Source of the DNA: CAG-390 sp964522215
Lineage (GTDB): Bacteria; Bacillota; Clostridia; Oscillospirales; CAG-272
Assembly (NCBI GenBank): GCA_964522215.1
Contig: CAZFVR010000032.1
Span: forward strand, 1-15,058
Length of the DNA stretch: 15,058 nucleotides
Direction of reading: 5' to 3'
Shown here piece by piece: positions 6,054 to 13,066 of this stretch. The notes below the pieces were generated by a model, which searched no databases, had not been told where the DNA came from, and saw nothing but the letters and a program-made list of their open reading frames with translations. The position numbers and the translations under genes were made by a program. How positions within the stretch are numbered: position 1 is the stretch's first letter; the number at the start of each line of letters is the position of its first letter.

Positions 6054-7925
6054 ATGGCAACTGCAAATAATACAAGAACACAACAAAACGAGTCACCCCG
6101 CGTTGAATTTCGCCCCGGACCCGGCGGTCGCGGTGGTCGCGGGCCTCGTATGAATACAGAAAAACCAAAGAATGCTAAAAAAACACTGGTGCGCCTTGCC
6201 AAATACATCGGTAAGAGCCGCATCATCCTGTTGGCCATCGTTGTGCTGACGGTCATAGTTGCGCTGACCGACCTTGTCGGCCCCAAGCTCCAACAGCTGG
6301 CCATTGATACCATCAGCGTTACGGAGGGCCGCGTGACGGTGGATCTTGAAGCAATGCTTGGCTACTTGGCGATCATGGGTGTGTTTTTTATCATCAGCGC
6401 ATCCCTCACCTTTGTGCAGGAACGCCTCTCGGTGAGCCTTTCGACCTCAACGGTCTATATCATGCGCCGCGAGCTTTTTGAAAAGATAGCCCGACTGCCG
6501 ATAAAATACACCGATACCCACCGTCACGGCGACATAATGAGCCGTATGACCAACGATATCGATAACGTTTCCTCGGCAATATCCCAGTCGCTGACCTCCC
6601 TTTTTTCCGGAGTTATAACCATCATCGGCGCTGTTTCCATGATGCTTTATATCAGCCCGGCGGTCACGCTGGTGGCGATAATCACCATACCGCTGACGAT
6701 ACTCGTCACATCTACCCTATCAAAATTCATGCGCCGCTATTTTATCCGCCAGCAGACACTGCTTGGGCAGCTCAACGGACAGGTGGAGGAGATGGTAACG
6801 GGCTACACCACGGTCATCTCCTACGGCAAAGAGCCGGAGGCGGTCGAAAAATTCTCCGCGATCTCCGACGATTTTTGCAAATGCTCGGTCAGTGCGCGCG
6901 TTTGGGGCTCGATAATGGGTCCTGTTATGAACTTTATCGGCAACCTGCAATATGTTTTGGTGGCCGGCTTTGGCGGATTTTTAATGCTCAGCGGCAGCGG
7001 CATCACCGTCGGTTCGATCCAAGCTATGCTCCAGTACTCAAAAAAGCTTTCCCGCCCGATCAACATGATAGCCAACCAATATTCGGCAATACTTACAGCA
7101 CTTGCAGGGGCGGAGCGTATATTTGATATTCTTGACTCCCCCGATGAGATAAATGAGGGGCAAGATCCCGTTACTCCCGCCGAAATTCACGGCGATATCG
7201 ACTTTGAGCATATCGATTTCGCCTATGTTGAGGGCGAGCGCGTGCTGAAGGATCTCTCGCTTTCGGTAAAACCGGGGCAAAAGATAGCCATTGTCGGCGC
7301 GACAGGCTCGGGCAAAACGACGATAGTAAACCTGCTGACCCGCTTTTACGAGCTTGACGGCGGCAGGATAACGATCGACGGCATCGATATCACCGAGATA
7401 CCCAAGGAAACACTGCGCCGCGCGATAGCGATAGTGCTTCAGGATACGGTGCTGTTTTCCGATACGATACGCCAAAACATCAAATACGGCAAGCTTGAGG
7501 CCACAGATGACGAAGTCCGCGCCGCCGCAGCTACCGCCCGCGCCGATACATTTATCGAGCGTCTGCCGGATGGCTATGACACGGTGCTGGCCGAGTCCGG
7601 CAGCAACCTCTCCGAGGGTCAACGCCAGCTGCTGGCCATTGCCCGCGCTGTACTTGCCGACCCCAAGATCCTTATCCTTGACGAGGCGACCTCCTCTGTT
7701 GATACGCGCACCGAGATGCATATTCAGGATGCCATGAACGAGCTGATGAAGAACCGCACCTCGCTGATAATTGCGCACCGCCTCTCAACGATACGCAACG
7801 CGGACAGGATAGTAGTCCTCTCGCACGGCGAGATAGTTGAAATAGGCACGCATGACGAGCTTCTCGCTCGCGGCGGGGAGTATTCAAAGCTCTACGCCAG
7901 CCAGTTTGCTGGCATTGCGACCTGA
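6054..7925 (+). CDS. ABC exporter half-transporter, catalytically canonical site (heterodimer subunit 2)
   Basis: This 623-residue half-exporter carries a Gly/Pro/Arg-rich cytoplasmic N-terminal tail (about residues 20-33), six membrane helices (about 55-340) and a nucleotide-binding domain. Walker A is GATGSGKT (415-422), and Walker B ends ILILDEATS with catalytic Glu544 intact. The switch His575 (IIAHRLSTI) is also present. Its signature is LSEGQ (519-523), with Glu521 replacing the first Gly. The two subunits are thus complementary: this Walker B and switch His pair with subunit 1's LSGGQ at the hydrolytic site, and the altered LSEGQ faces subunit 1's degenerate site. GAGGAG (6041-6046) sits 7 bases before the ATG, within the end of the previous gene. 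The near-overlap implies coupled translation and roughly equal amounts. Confidence 0.95.
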   Translation: MATANNTRTQQNESPRVEFRPGPGGRGGRGPRMNTEKPKNAKKTLVRLAKYIGKSRIILLAIVVLTVIVALTDLVGPKLQQLAIDTISVTEGRVTVDLEAMLGYLAIMGVFFIISASLTFVQERLSVSLSTSTVYIMRRELFEKIARLPIKYTDTHRHGDIMSRMTNDIDNVSSAISQSLTSLFSGVITIIGAVSMMLYISPAVTLVAIITIPLTILVTSTLSKFMRRYFIRQQTLLGQLNGQVEEMVTGYTTVISYGKEPEAVEKFSAISDDFCKCSVSARVWGSIMGPVMNFIGNLQYVLVAGFGGFLMLSGSGITVGSIQAMLQYSKKLSRPINMIANQYSAILTALAGAERIFDILDSPDEINEGQDPVTPAEIHGDIDFEHIDFAYVEGERVLKDLSLSVKPGQKIAIVGATGSGKTTIVNLLTRFYELDGGRITIDGIDITEIPKETLRRAIAIVLQDTVLFSDTIRQNIKYGKLEATDDEVRAAAATARADTFIERLPDGYDTVLAESGSNLSEGQRQLLAIARAVLADPKILILDEATSSVDTRTEMHIQDAMNELMKNRTSLIIAHRLSTIRNADRIVVLSHGEIVEIGTHDELLARGGEYSKLYASQFAGIAT

Positions 7926-7938
7926 TATCGGGAACATA

Positions 7939-8754
7939 ATGCCATTTATCGAATGCACAGCGGCGGATAGGGCAAGATTTTGCGATATCTGCCGCGAGCT
8001 GGTGATGACCGAGCGGCAGGGCTACCGTGGCTACGGTGACGAGTCAGGCGACCATGTGGGTCTGCTTGGAGAGAAGCGCATGCACGCGGTGATCAAACGA
8101 TATATCTGCCCGGATCTCTCATATCACGAGCAGAGGGTCGCCGCGGCCGCTCCGGGAGCAAAAAAATATGTAGCCGACGTCCTTTGCGGAGATGAGATAT
8201 ACGAGGTACAGACCTGCGGGTTCTATCCGTTGAAAAAAAAGCTGGAATGGTATATCCAAAATACCGATCACCATGTGACGGTGGTGCACCCGATGGCTCT
8301 GCGGCGGCGGATAGTGCGCATCGACCCTGAAACAGGCACGGCGACCCCCGCGCCGCGCCTTGCACCGAAGGCCAGACCGATAGCGATACTGCCTGAGCTG
8401 GTCTATATCTCCGAGCTGATCGCCGCTGGACGGGTCGGCGTGCGGCTGCTCTTGATCGAAGCGGAGGAATATCGCCTCAGCGGTGTCCGCCCCCGCCGTG
8501 GGCGGAGGAGCGAATCTCGATACGAGCTGCTCCCCACAGCCCTTTGCGGGGAGATAACGCTTGAATTGCCCGAGGATCTTGCCGAGCTGCTGCCCGAGAC
8601 GCTCCCCGAGACCTTTAGCGGTGCGGATCTTGCAAGAGCTGCGCGACTTCCCTCCCGCGCCGCCTATCTCGCGCTTCATACGCTCCAAAATGTCGGGGCC
8701 ATCGAATGCATCGACCAAGGCAAGCCGAAAAAATATCGGCTCGCCGGCAGGTGA
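7939..8754 (+). CDS. Uncharacterised PD-(D/E)XK-like protein with C-terminal winged helix
   Basis: No named family is claimed for this 271-residue protein. Residues from about 40 to 118 resemble the PD-(D/E)XK nuclease core: a helix with Glu45 (GEKRMHAVIKRY), Asp80 on a strand (YVAD), then Glu89-x-Gln91 on the next (EIYEVQTCG), a basic helix (LKKKLEWY) and a strand (HVTVVHP). Asp...Glu-x-Gln in place of Glu-x-Lys is known from some restriction enzymes, for example BglII. About 221-271 looks like a winged helix (GADLARAARLPSRAAYLALHTLQ, then a wing ending KPKKYRL). The start at 7939 is preferred because GGGAA (7930-7934) precedes it; an in-frame start inside the ABC gene has no support. It lies 13 bases after the transporter stop and ends at a terminator, so it is the last gene of the exporter operon. 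DNA binding is plausible; nuclease activity is unproven. Confidence 0.72.
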   Translation: MPFIECTAADRARFCDICRELVMTERQGYRGYGDESGDHVGLLGEKRMHAVIKRYICPDLSYHEQRVAAAAPGAKKYVADVLCGDEIYEVQTCGFYPLKKKLEWYIQNTDHHVTVVHPMALRRRIVRIDPETGTATPAPRLAPKARPIAILPELVYISELIAAGRVGVRLLLIEAEEYRLSGVRPRRGRRSESRYELLPTALCGEITLELPEDLAELLPETLPETFSGADLARAARLPSRAAYLALHTLQNVGAIECIDQGKPKKYRLAGR

Positions 8755-8786
8755 CGCGGCTCCGCGTGTTGTATAATATCTTAATG

Positions 8787-8818
8787 AAGCCTTCCGCCAC
8801 ACGGCGGAAGGCTTTTTT
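8787..8818 (+). terminator. Intrinsic terminator of the marR-ABC operon
   Basis: A perfect 12-bp stem (8787-8798 with 8803-8814) closes on an ACAC loop, and the T-run continues to 8818. It lies 32 bases after the last stop codon. It isolates the exporter operon from the parAB promoter. Confidence 0.95.
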
Positions 8819-8834
8819 AATGCGCACCACGTCA

Positions 8835-8967
8835 CGTTCCACGTGAAACGTTCCCGGATATCGTCTTTGAGGTTCCACGTGAAACAACGACGCGACATGT
8901 TCCACGTGAAACAACGACGCGACATGTTCCACGTGAAACAACGACGCGACATGTTCCACGTGAAACG
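8835..8967. promoter_or_regulatory. Cluster of five parS centromere sites
   Basis: Five copies of the ParB-binding site (Firmicutes consensus TGTTNCACGTGAAACA) occur at 8835-8850, 8871-8886, 8898-8913, 8925-8940 and 8952-8967. The third and fourth match in full. The others differ only at the outermost positions (first base C or G, last base G). All five share the core GTTCCACGTGAAAC in the same orientation. ParB dimers load here as CTP-dependent clamps and slide outward, and ParA and SMC act on the complex. The array ends 53 bp before the parA -35 box, so ParB could also affect parAB transcription. Confidence 0.95.
8872..8966. repeat. 27-bp tandem repeat built from parS plus an 11-bp spacer
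   Basis: The last four parS sites lie at an exact 27-bp period. The spacer ACGACGCGACA is identical in all three intervals (8887-8897, 8914-8924, 8941-8951), which makes 3.5 perfect tandem copies. The first parS is set apart by an unrelated 20-bp spacer. Identical spacers show recent expansion by tandem duplication and exclude a CRISPR array. Confidence 0.95.
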
Positions 8968-9020
8968 CTGTCCGCCGCCACATCCTTTGCGAAAAATTCA
9001 TGCACGGTCACAAAAAAGGG

Positions 9021-9049
9021 TTGAAATAGCGAGCGCTTCATGCTATAAT
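9021..9049 (+). promoter_or_regulatory. Sigma-A promoter of parA
   Basis: A TTGAAA -35 box (9021-9026) and a TATAAT -10 box (9044-9049) have 17-bp spacing. TGC just before the -10 box adds an extended -10 element. Transcription would start near 9056, about 43 bases before the parA ATG. It is the only promoter seen for the genes up to rbfA. Confidence 0.85.
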
Positions 9050-9098
9050 AATATAAGAAAGAACTCCGCGCCCGCGCGGCGATGAAAGGATCGGCTTT

Positions 9099-9893
9099 AT
9101 GGGTAAGATAATATCATTTGCAAATCAAAAAGGCGGTGTGGGCAAGACCACATCTGCCGTCAACGTTGCCGCATCCCTCGGCGTTTTGGGCAAGCGGGTG
9201 TTGCTTGTCGATCTCGATCCGCAGGGCAACAGCACCAGTGGCGTAGGTATCATGAAAAAAGGACTCCGCCACACGGTGCGCGACCTTTTGCTTTCAGATA
9301 GCGCGGACGGCAGCTGTTCCGCCGCCGCTGACGGCGCGGCTGCAACCGCCGCGATAGAGACAAAATTCCGCGGTCTGACCGTCATACCATCTACCATCGC
9401 ACTTGCAGGGGCGGAATTTGACCTTTTTTCGCTCGATGACGGTGAATATGCTCTAAAACGCTCGCTTGATGCGGTGCGAGACGACTATGATTATATCATC
9501 ATCGATTGCCCGCCTTCGCTTGGAATGCTCACCGTCAACGCGCTCAGCGCATCGGATGGCGTTGTTATCCCCATGCAGTGTGAATTTTACGCGCTTGAGG
9601 GACTTTCGCAGCTGATGATCACCATCGGGCGCATCCGCCAGCGTTACAACAAGCCGCTCGGCATCACCGGAATACTCATCACGATGTACAACGGCCGACT
9701 GCTGCTTACCTCACAGGTCATCGGCGAGCTGAAAAAGCACTATTACGAAAAGCTCTTCTCTACCGCCATCTCCCGCGGTGTGCGGCTCTCCGAGGCGCCG
9801 TCCTTTGGAATGCCTGTCTACTATCATGATAAGAGCAGCAAGGGCGCGACGGAATATTTGGATGTGGCGCGCGAGCTTATCGAGCGCATATAA
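9099..9893 (+). CDS. parA: Chromosome-partitioning ATPase ParA (Soj)
   Basis: ParA dimerises with ATP on the nucleoid and is released by ParB, which moves ParB-parS complexes and, in sporulating Firmicutes, modulates DnaA. The 264-residue protein has the deviant Walker A KGGVGKTT (11-18), the Asp-Pro-Gln-Gly switch motif (40-43), and Walker B ending at Asp136 (DYIIIDCPPS). It also has the conserved GRLLLTSQV (199-207) and SRGVRLSEAPSFG (225-237) segments, which include the Arg residues used for non-specific DNA binding. It is slightly longer than B. subtilis Soj (253) because of an Ala/Ser-rich insertion at about 66-90. AAAGGA (9085-9090) precedes the ATG by 8 bases. It is the first gene of a plus-strand cluster, with parB 57 bases downstream. 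Confidence 0.97.
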   Translation: MGKIISFANQKGGVGKTTSAVNVAASLGVLGKRVLLVDLDPQGNSTSGVGIMKKGLRHTVRDLLLSDSADGSCSAAADGAAATAAIETKFRGLTVIPSTIALAGAEFDLFSLDDGEYALKRSLDAVRDDYDYIIIDCPPSLGMLTVNALSASDGVVIPMQCEFYALEGLSQLMITIGRIRQRYNKPLGITGILITMYNGRLLLTSQVIGELKKHYYEKLFSTAISRGVRLSEAPSFGMPVYYHDKSSKGATEYLDVARELIERI

Positions 9894-9919
9894 AGGCCGA
9901 GGTACGGCAATAACAATTG

Positions 9920-9953
9920 AAAGGTAGCGCCGCACGCGCAGCGGCTCAAAATG
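9920..9953 (+). promoter_or_regulatory. Structured ribosome binding site of parB
   Basis: The only Shine-Dalgarno candidate, AAAGG (9920-9924), lies 26 bases before ATG 9951. Between them, GCCGC (9929-9933) pairs with GCGGC (9941-9945) around a 7-base loop. Looping the hairpin out leaves about 9 bases, a normal spacing. This favours ATG 9951 over the in-frame ATG at 9963, although the latter gives a more typical ParB N-terminus. The layout matches the one at 4195-4228. Confidence 0.5.
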
Positions 9954-10868
9954 GTAATAAAAATGGCAAATCGCAAGGGACTTGGACGTTCTTTTACGTC
10001 CATGCTTGAGGATAATCTAATGGAGGCGCCAAAGGGGGCGGTGCGTTCCCTGCCGCTTTCGGACATAGAGCCAAACCGCGGTCAGCCGCGCCGCGATTTT
10101 GACGAGGAGGCTCTTGCGGCACTGGCTACATCGATAGGCGAGCTTGGCGTGCTTCAGCCGATAATCGTGACCGAGATCGCGGACGGCTCAGGCACATATC
10201 GCATAATCGCGGGTGAGCGGCGTTGGCGCGCGGCACGCATGGCGGGACTTTCCGAGATACCCGCAGTGATATTTGACGGCACCGAGCTTGCCGAGGCGCA
10301 GATAGCCTTGGTTGAAAACATCCAGCGGCGGGATCTTACCGCGGTCGAGGAGGCGCTCGCCTACCGCGGGCTGATAGAACGCTTTGGGCTGACGCAGGAC
10401 GAGGTGGCGGACAAGGTGGGCAAAAGCCGCCCCACCGTTACAAATCTGCTCCGTTTGCTTGAGTTGCCGGACGAGGTGCTTGAGATGATAGCGGACGGCA
10501 GGCTCTCAATGGGTCACGCACGCGCCATTTTGGGTCTTGCAGACCATTCGGACGAGGCAAGGGTGGCGCTGGCCGCCGAGGTCGCGGAGGCAGAGCTGTC
10601 TGTTCGCGAGACCGAACGGCGTGTAAAGCTCCTCAACGCCCCGAAAAAGGAAAAAAAGCCGAAAGCGGTACGGGACGAGCAGACCGCCGCCTATTATGCT
10701 GAGCTTGAATCCAGATCCATGCGCCTGCTTGGCCGCCGCGTAAAGATAAATGACGGTGGGGACGGCAAGCGCCGCCTTGAGCTGACCTACGAGAGTGCGG
10801 ACGATCTTGCCGAGCTGCTGGTAAAGCTTTGCGGCCCGGAGATCTTTGACGAGACCGCCGGCGTGTGA
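9951..10868 (+). CDS. parB: Chromosome-partitioning CTPase ParB (Spo0J)
   Basis: ParB binds parS, closes into a sliding clamp with CTP and recruits SMC and ParA. The 305-residue protein shows all the parts in order: an N-terminal ParA-contact peptide (KGLGRSF, 9-15); the CTP-binding domain with the C-motifs GERRWRA (88-94) and ENIQRRDL (122-129); the parS-reading HTH (about 148-170; TQDEVADKVGKSRPTVTNLL) with the following helical domain; a Lys-rich linker (230-240); and a C-terminal dimerisation domain (about 245-305). Its likely targets are the parS cluster at 8835-8967. The start is ambiguous between 9951 and 9963 (residue 5); only 9951 has a plausible ribosome binding site. Confidence 0.96.
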   Translation: MVIKMANRKGLGRSFTSMLEDNLMEAPKGAVRSLPLSDIEPNRGQPRRDFDEEALAALATSIGELGVLQPIIVTEIADGSGTYRIIAGERRWRAARMAGLSEIPAVIFDGTELAEAQIALVENIQRRDLTAVEEALAYRGLIERFGLTQDEVADKVGKSRPTVTNLLRLLELPDEVLEMIADGRLSMGHARAILGLADHSDEARVALAAEVAEAELSVRETERRVKLLNAPKKEKKPKAVRDEQTAAYYAELESRSMRLLGRRVKINDGGDGKRRLELTYESADDLAELLVKLCGPEIFDETAGV

Positions 10869-10913
10869 CGCGGCGCGCAGCTATTATTATATATATATTA
10901 AATAGGAAGAAAA

Positions 10914-11576
10914 ATGAATCAAACAGTCTTATTTTCGGCGTTTTTGAGTGCCGAAATGCCTACGATCCGTGAGCTTTTTGACGAGCTTTTTGCACTTGAC
11001 CTTGGCAGCTATGACAACATAGGATTCACATCAACTACCTTTACCGGCGTGCGCGGAATGATAGTTGCGCTATTTGTCGGAGCTATCATCGGCAGTGTTG
11101 CCTCGCTTTTTAACAAACGCGTGCTTGGTGACTTCGTTCGCGCCGTGATCTCCGAGGGCTGCAGCTCTCCCGAGAGCGCAAAAACGCTGGGCGAGCTTGG
11201 ATTTTTAAAAAACTCGGCGGTGCGATCCTCCCTCCGCTCAAACGGAATGCTCGGGCGGGTGGTCAGATGTGTCGAGGAGGACAGCTACGAGGCCGAGCAG
11301 GCAGAGCTGCGCGGTATTATAGAGCTTCGCGCGGCGGAGGATGGCGGCGAGGTAGAGCCGTATCGCGCACTTCCCTACAAGCGGAACTTGAACACCGCGC
11401 ATTTTTACATCCCGGCGGAAAAAAGTGATGCAGCGGAGCTGCGTTTCAGCAAAAAAGGCACCAATCCCGTGGTGCTCGTTATCGGCATCATTGCATCGGT
11501 CCTGCTTTTGTGGGTCGTTTTGCGCATCCTGCCCGACCTATTGCAGATGCTGGATAATCTTGTGGGCGGAATGTGA
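10914..11576 (+). CDS. Two-TM membrane protein of unknown function
   Basis: No family is recognised for this 220-residue protein. A hydrophobic segment at about residues 47-66 (RGMIVALFVGAIIGSVASLF) and a second at about 184-206 (VVLVIGIIASVLLLWVVLRI) flank a charged, Glu-rich domain of about 115 residues. The topology therefore puts one soluble domain between two membrane anchors. Either the N- and C-termini are both outside and the domain is cytoplasmic, or the reverse; the Lys/Arg residues just after TM1 and just before TM2 favour a cytoplasmic domain. AGGA (10904-10907) precedes the ATG by 6 bases. It sits 45 bases after parB with no promoter or terminator between, so it is probably co-transcribed. 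The position suggests a link to cell-cycle or envelope processes, but this rests on context alone. Confidence 0.8.
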   Translation: MNQTVLFSAFLSAEMPTIRELFDELFALDLGSYDNIGFTSTTFTGVRGMIVALFVGAIIGSVASLFNKRVLGDFVRAVISEGCSSPESAKTLGELGFLKNSAVRSSLRSNGMLGRVVRCVEEDSYEAEQAELRGIIELRAAEDGGEVEPYRALPYKRNLNTAHFYIPAEKSDAAELRFSKKGTNPVVLVIGIIASVLLLWVVLRILPDLLQMLDNLVGGM

Positions 11577-11601
11577 CCCATGCGGTCATAGATAAAGAAA
11601 G

Positions 11602-11619
11602 CTTTTGCAGTTGCAAAAG
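11602..11619. other. Perfect inverted repeat before the MORN gene
   Basis: CTTTTGCA (11602-11609) and TGCAAAAG (11612-11619) are perfect inverted halves around GT. It lies in the 61-base gap between two co-directional genes, 18 bases before the next ATG. No T-run follows, so a terminator is unlikely. It could be an mRNA processing or attenuation hairpin, or a protein-binding palindrome. Confidence 0.4.
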
Positions 11620-11637
11620 AGATAGGTTTTAGAAAAG

Positions 11638-12534
11638 ATGGCAACAAATACAAACAAAAAAGGAAGATCCAAAGCCGCCTCCGCCGCAAATCGCGGCAAG
11701 GGTGAGGCATCCGGCAAGAAATATTATCGCCGACCGCACAAGCTTACGCTCGGCGTGCGGACTTTTATCGCGCTGATGGTGGCGATCCTTGTGATACTCG
11801 TGGCGATCGTGGCGGCCTACTACAGCGGCTGGCGTTATATTGCGGCAAGCCGTGAGGATGGCGAGGTCGTGCGCTTTTTCGGGCGCGTGCGTGCATCGGA
11901 CGAGCGCCCCATATCCGGCTGGGTGTATTATTCCGGCGGCATGAGCGCGCGCATCAATACCGAGACAGGCATGATAGAATATTCCAACAGTGCCGTATAT
12001 CTCGGCGATATGGTAAACTTCTACCGTGAGGGTACGGGTACGCTCAAGCTTAAAAACGGAGATGAATATACCGGTGAGTTCCATGATGACGTCATAACCG
12101 GTCACGGCGTGTATAAATTTGCCAACGGAGATGTCTACGAGGGCGACTTTATCGCGGGAGTTAAGGAAGGGCACGGAAAATATACCTACGCGGACGGCAG
12201 TGTCTACGAGGGTGAATTTGCGGGCGACCTCCGCCACGGCGAGGGCAAAATGACTTGGGCGGACGGCAGTGTCTATGAGGGCGGCTATAAATTCGGCCTC
12301 AAGAGCGGCCACGGCAGCTATAGCTACTCAAACGGCGACACATATGTTGGCGATTTTGAGGAGGATATGCGGCAGGGCGAGGGCGTTTACACCTGGGGCG
12401 CCGAGGGCGAGCAGTACAGCGGCAGCTTTAGAGCCGATAATATGCACGGCTACGGCACGTATACATGGAGCGAGGGGCGCAAGACCTACTCCGGCTACTT
12501 TGAAAACGGCACAATAGTTGCCGTGGAACCTTAA
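11638..12534 (+). CDS. Membrane-anchored MORN-repeat protein
   Basis: The 298-residue protein has a basic cytoplasmic N-terminus (about 1-40), one transmembrane helix (about 41-62) and a linker. MORN repeats then start at Tyr144, 167, 190, 213, 236, 260 and 284, with a 23-24 residue period. The first six are full and the last is partial. The repeats follow the Y-x-G-x-F...G-x-G-x-Y...NGD pattern. MORN repeats form elongated beta-meander sheets used as scaffolds and sometimes for lipid or protein contact. Here the array would lie outside the membrane, given the N-in orientation implied by the Lys/Arg-rich tail. The ribosome binding site is weak (ATAGG at 11621-11625, spacing 12). Its function is unknown; a surface scaffold is the simplest inference. 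Confidence 0.88.
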   Translation: MATNTNKKGRSKAASAANRGKGEASGKKYYRRPHKLTLGVRTFIALMVAILVILVAIVAAYYSGWRYIAASREDGEVVRFFGRVRASDERPISGWVYYSGGMSARINTETGMIEYSNSAVYLGDMVNFYREGTGTLKLKNGDEYTGEFHDDVITGHGVYKFANGDVYEGDFIAGVKEGHGKYTYADGSVYEGEFAGDLRHGEGKMTWADGSVYEGGYKFGLKSGHGSYSYSNGDTYVGDFEEDMRQGEGVYTWGAEGEQYSGSFRADNMHGYGTYTWSEGRKTYSGYFENGTIVAVEP

Positions 12535-12553
12535 AAGCTAAAAGGAGAGAGAT

Positions 12554-12901
12554 ATGGCAGGCTACAGAAGAGACAGAATAAATGAGGAAACGGTAAGGGT
12601 AATGTCCGAGCTTTTGCGTGAGGTAAAGGACCCGCGCGTGCATGATGCGTTTATCAGCATCACGGCGGCGGATGTCACCCCCGACCTCAAGTATGCAAAG
12701 ATATATTACTCGGTCCTCGGTGCCGACGGCGATGAGGATAAGAAAAAGCAGATCCTGCGCGGGCTCAGATCCGCCTCGGGCTACCTGCGCCGCGGCATGG
12801 CGGAAAAAATGAATATGCGCATCACCCCGGAGCTTAGCTTCGTCTATGACGGCAGCGCCGCCAACGGCGCACATATCGCCGAGCTGCTCTCAAAGCTCTA
12901 A
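12554..12901 (+). CDS. rbfA: Ribosome-binding factor A (30S maturation)
   Basis: RbfA is a small KH-fold protein that binds the immature 30S subunit near helix 1 of 16S rRNA and is needed for late 16S processing, especially in the cold. The 115-residue product fits the family: an N-terminal YRRDRINEETVRVMSELLREVKDPR-type helix region, the central VTPDLKYAKIYYSV strand, and the C-terminal MNMRITPELSFVYD strand before an acidic helix. AAGGAG-type spacing is good (GGAGAG at 12543-12548). The gene is 19 bases after the MORN gene, so it is probably the last gene of the parA-led cluster. This is not the usual nusA-infB-rbfA context. No terminator is visible after the stop. Confidence 0.94.
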   Translation: MAGYRRDRINEETVRVMSELLREVKDPRVHDAFISITAADVTPDLKYAKIYYSVLGADGDEDKKKQILRGLRSASGYLRRGMAEKMNMRITPELSFVYDGSAANGAHIAELLSKL

Positions 12902-13029
12902 AGACAACGAGATCGTAAAAAAATAACAGTCGGCCAATGGGTGCAGTCCAATCGCTGTGCAACTTGCGAAAAAAGATCTTATTATAGTCTAAATGGCGAA
13001 AAAAACACGGTGAGAATGCAATATTTTTG
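12902..13029. other. Intergenic region after rbfA, source of a duplicated segment
   Basis: This gene-free stretch holds AT-rich sequence and A-runs. Its first part, up to about 12936, is nearly identical to 14753-14799 in front of the second solute-binding gene. No T-tailed hairpin was found, so rbfA transcripts may read through into the next gene. Confidence 0.6.
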
Positions 13030-13058
13030 TTGACAAAGCTTCATCTGCGCTGTATAAT
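13030..13058 (+). promoter_or_regulatory. Consensus sigma-A promoter of the first solute-binding gene
   Basis: Perfect TTGACA (13030-13035) and perfect TATAAT (13053-13058) with the optimal 17-bp spacing. This implies strong transcription, as expected for an abundant binding protein. The predicted start is near 13065, directly in front of the leader hairpin. Confidence 0.93.
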
Positions 13059-13066
13059 AATTATGT

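Noticed and set aside
8771..8778. TATAAT box just before the terminator at 8787
   Set aside because: No -35 box lies 16-18 bp upstream, and any transcript would end within about 40 bases.
8872..8966. CRISPR-like array of 16-bp repeats with 11-bp spacers
   Set aside because: All spacers are identical and far too short, the repeat is a parS site, and there are no cas genes.
8832..9085. Open frames on both strands encoding repeated HVKQRRDMF / SRGTCRVVV peptides
   Set aside because: They are translations of the 27-bp parS tandem repeat. They have no ribosome binding site, and the DNA is explained by ParB binding.
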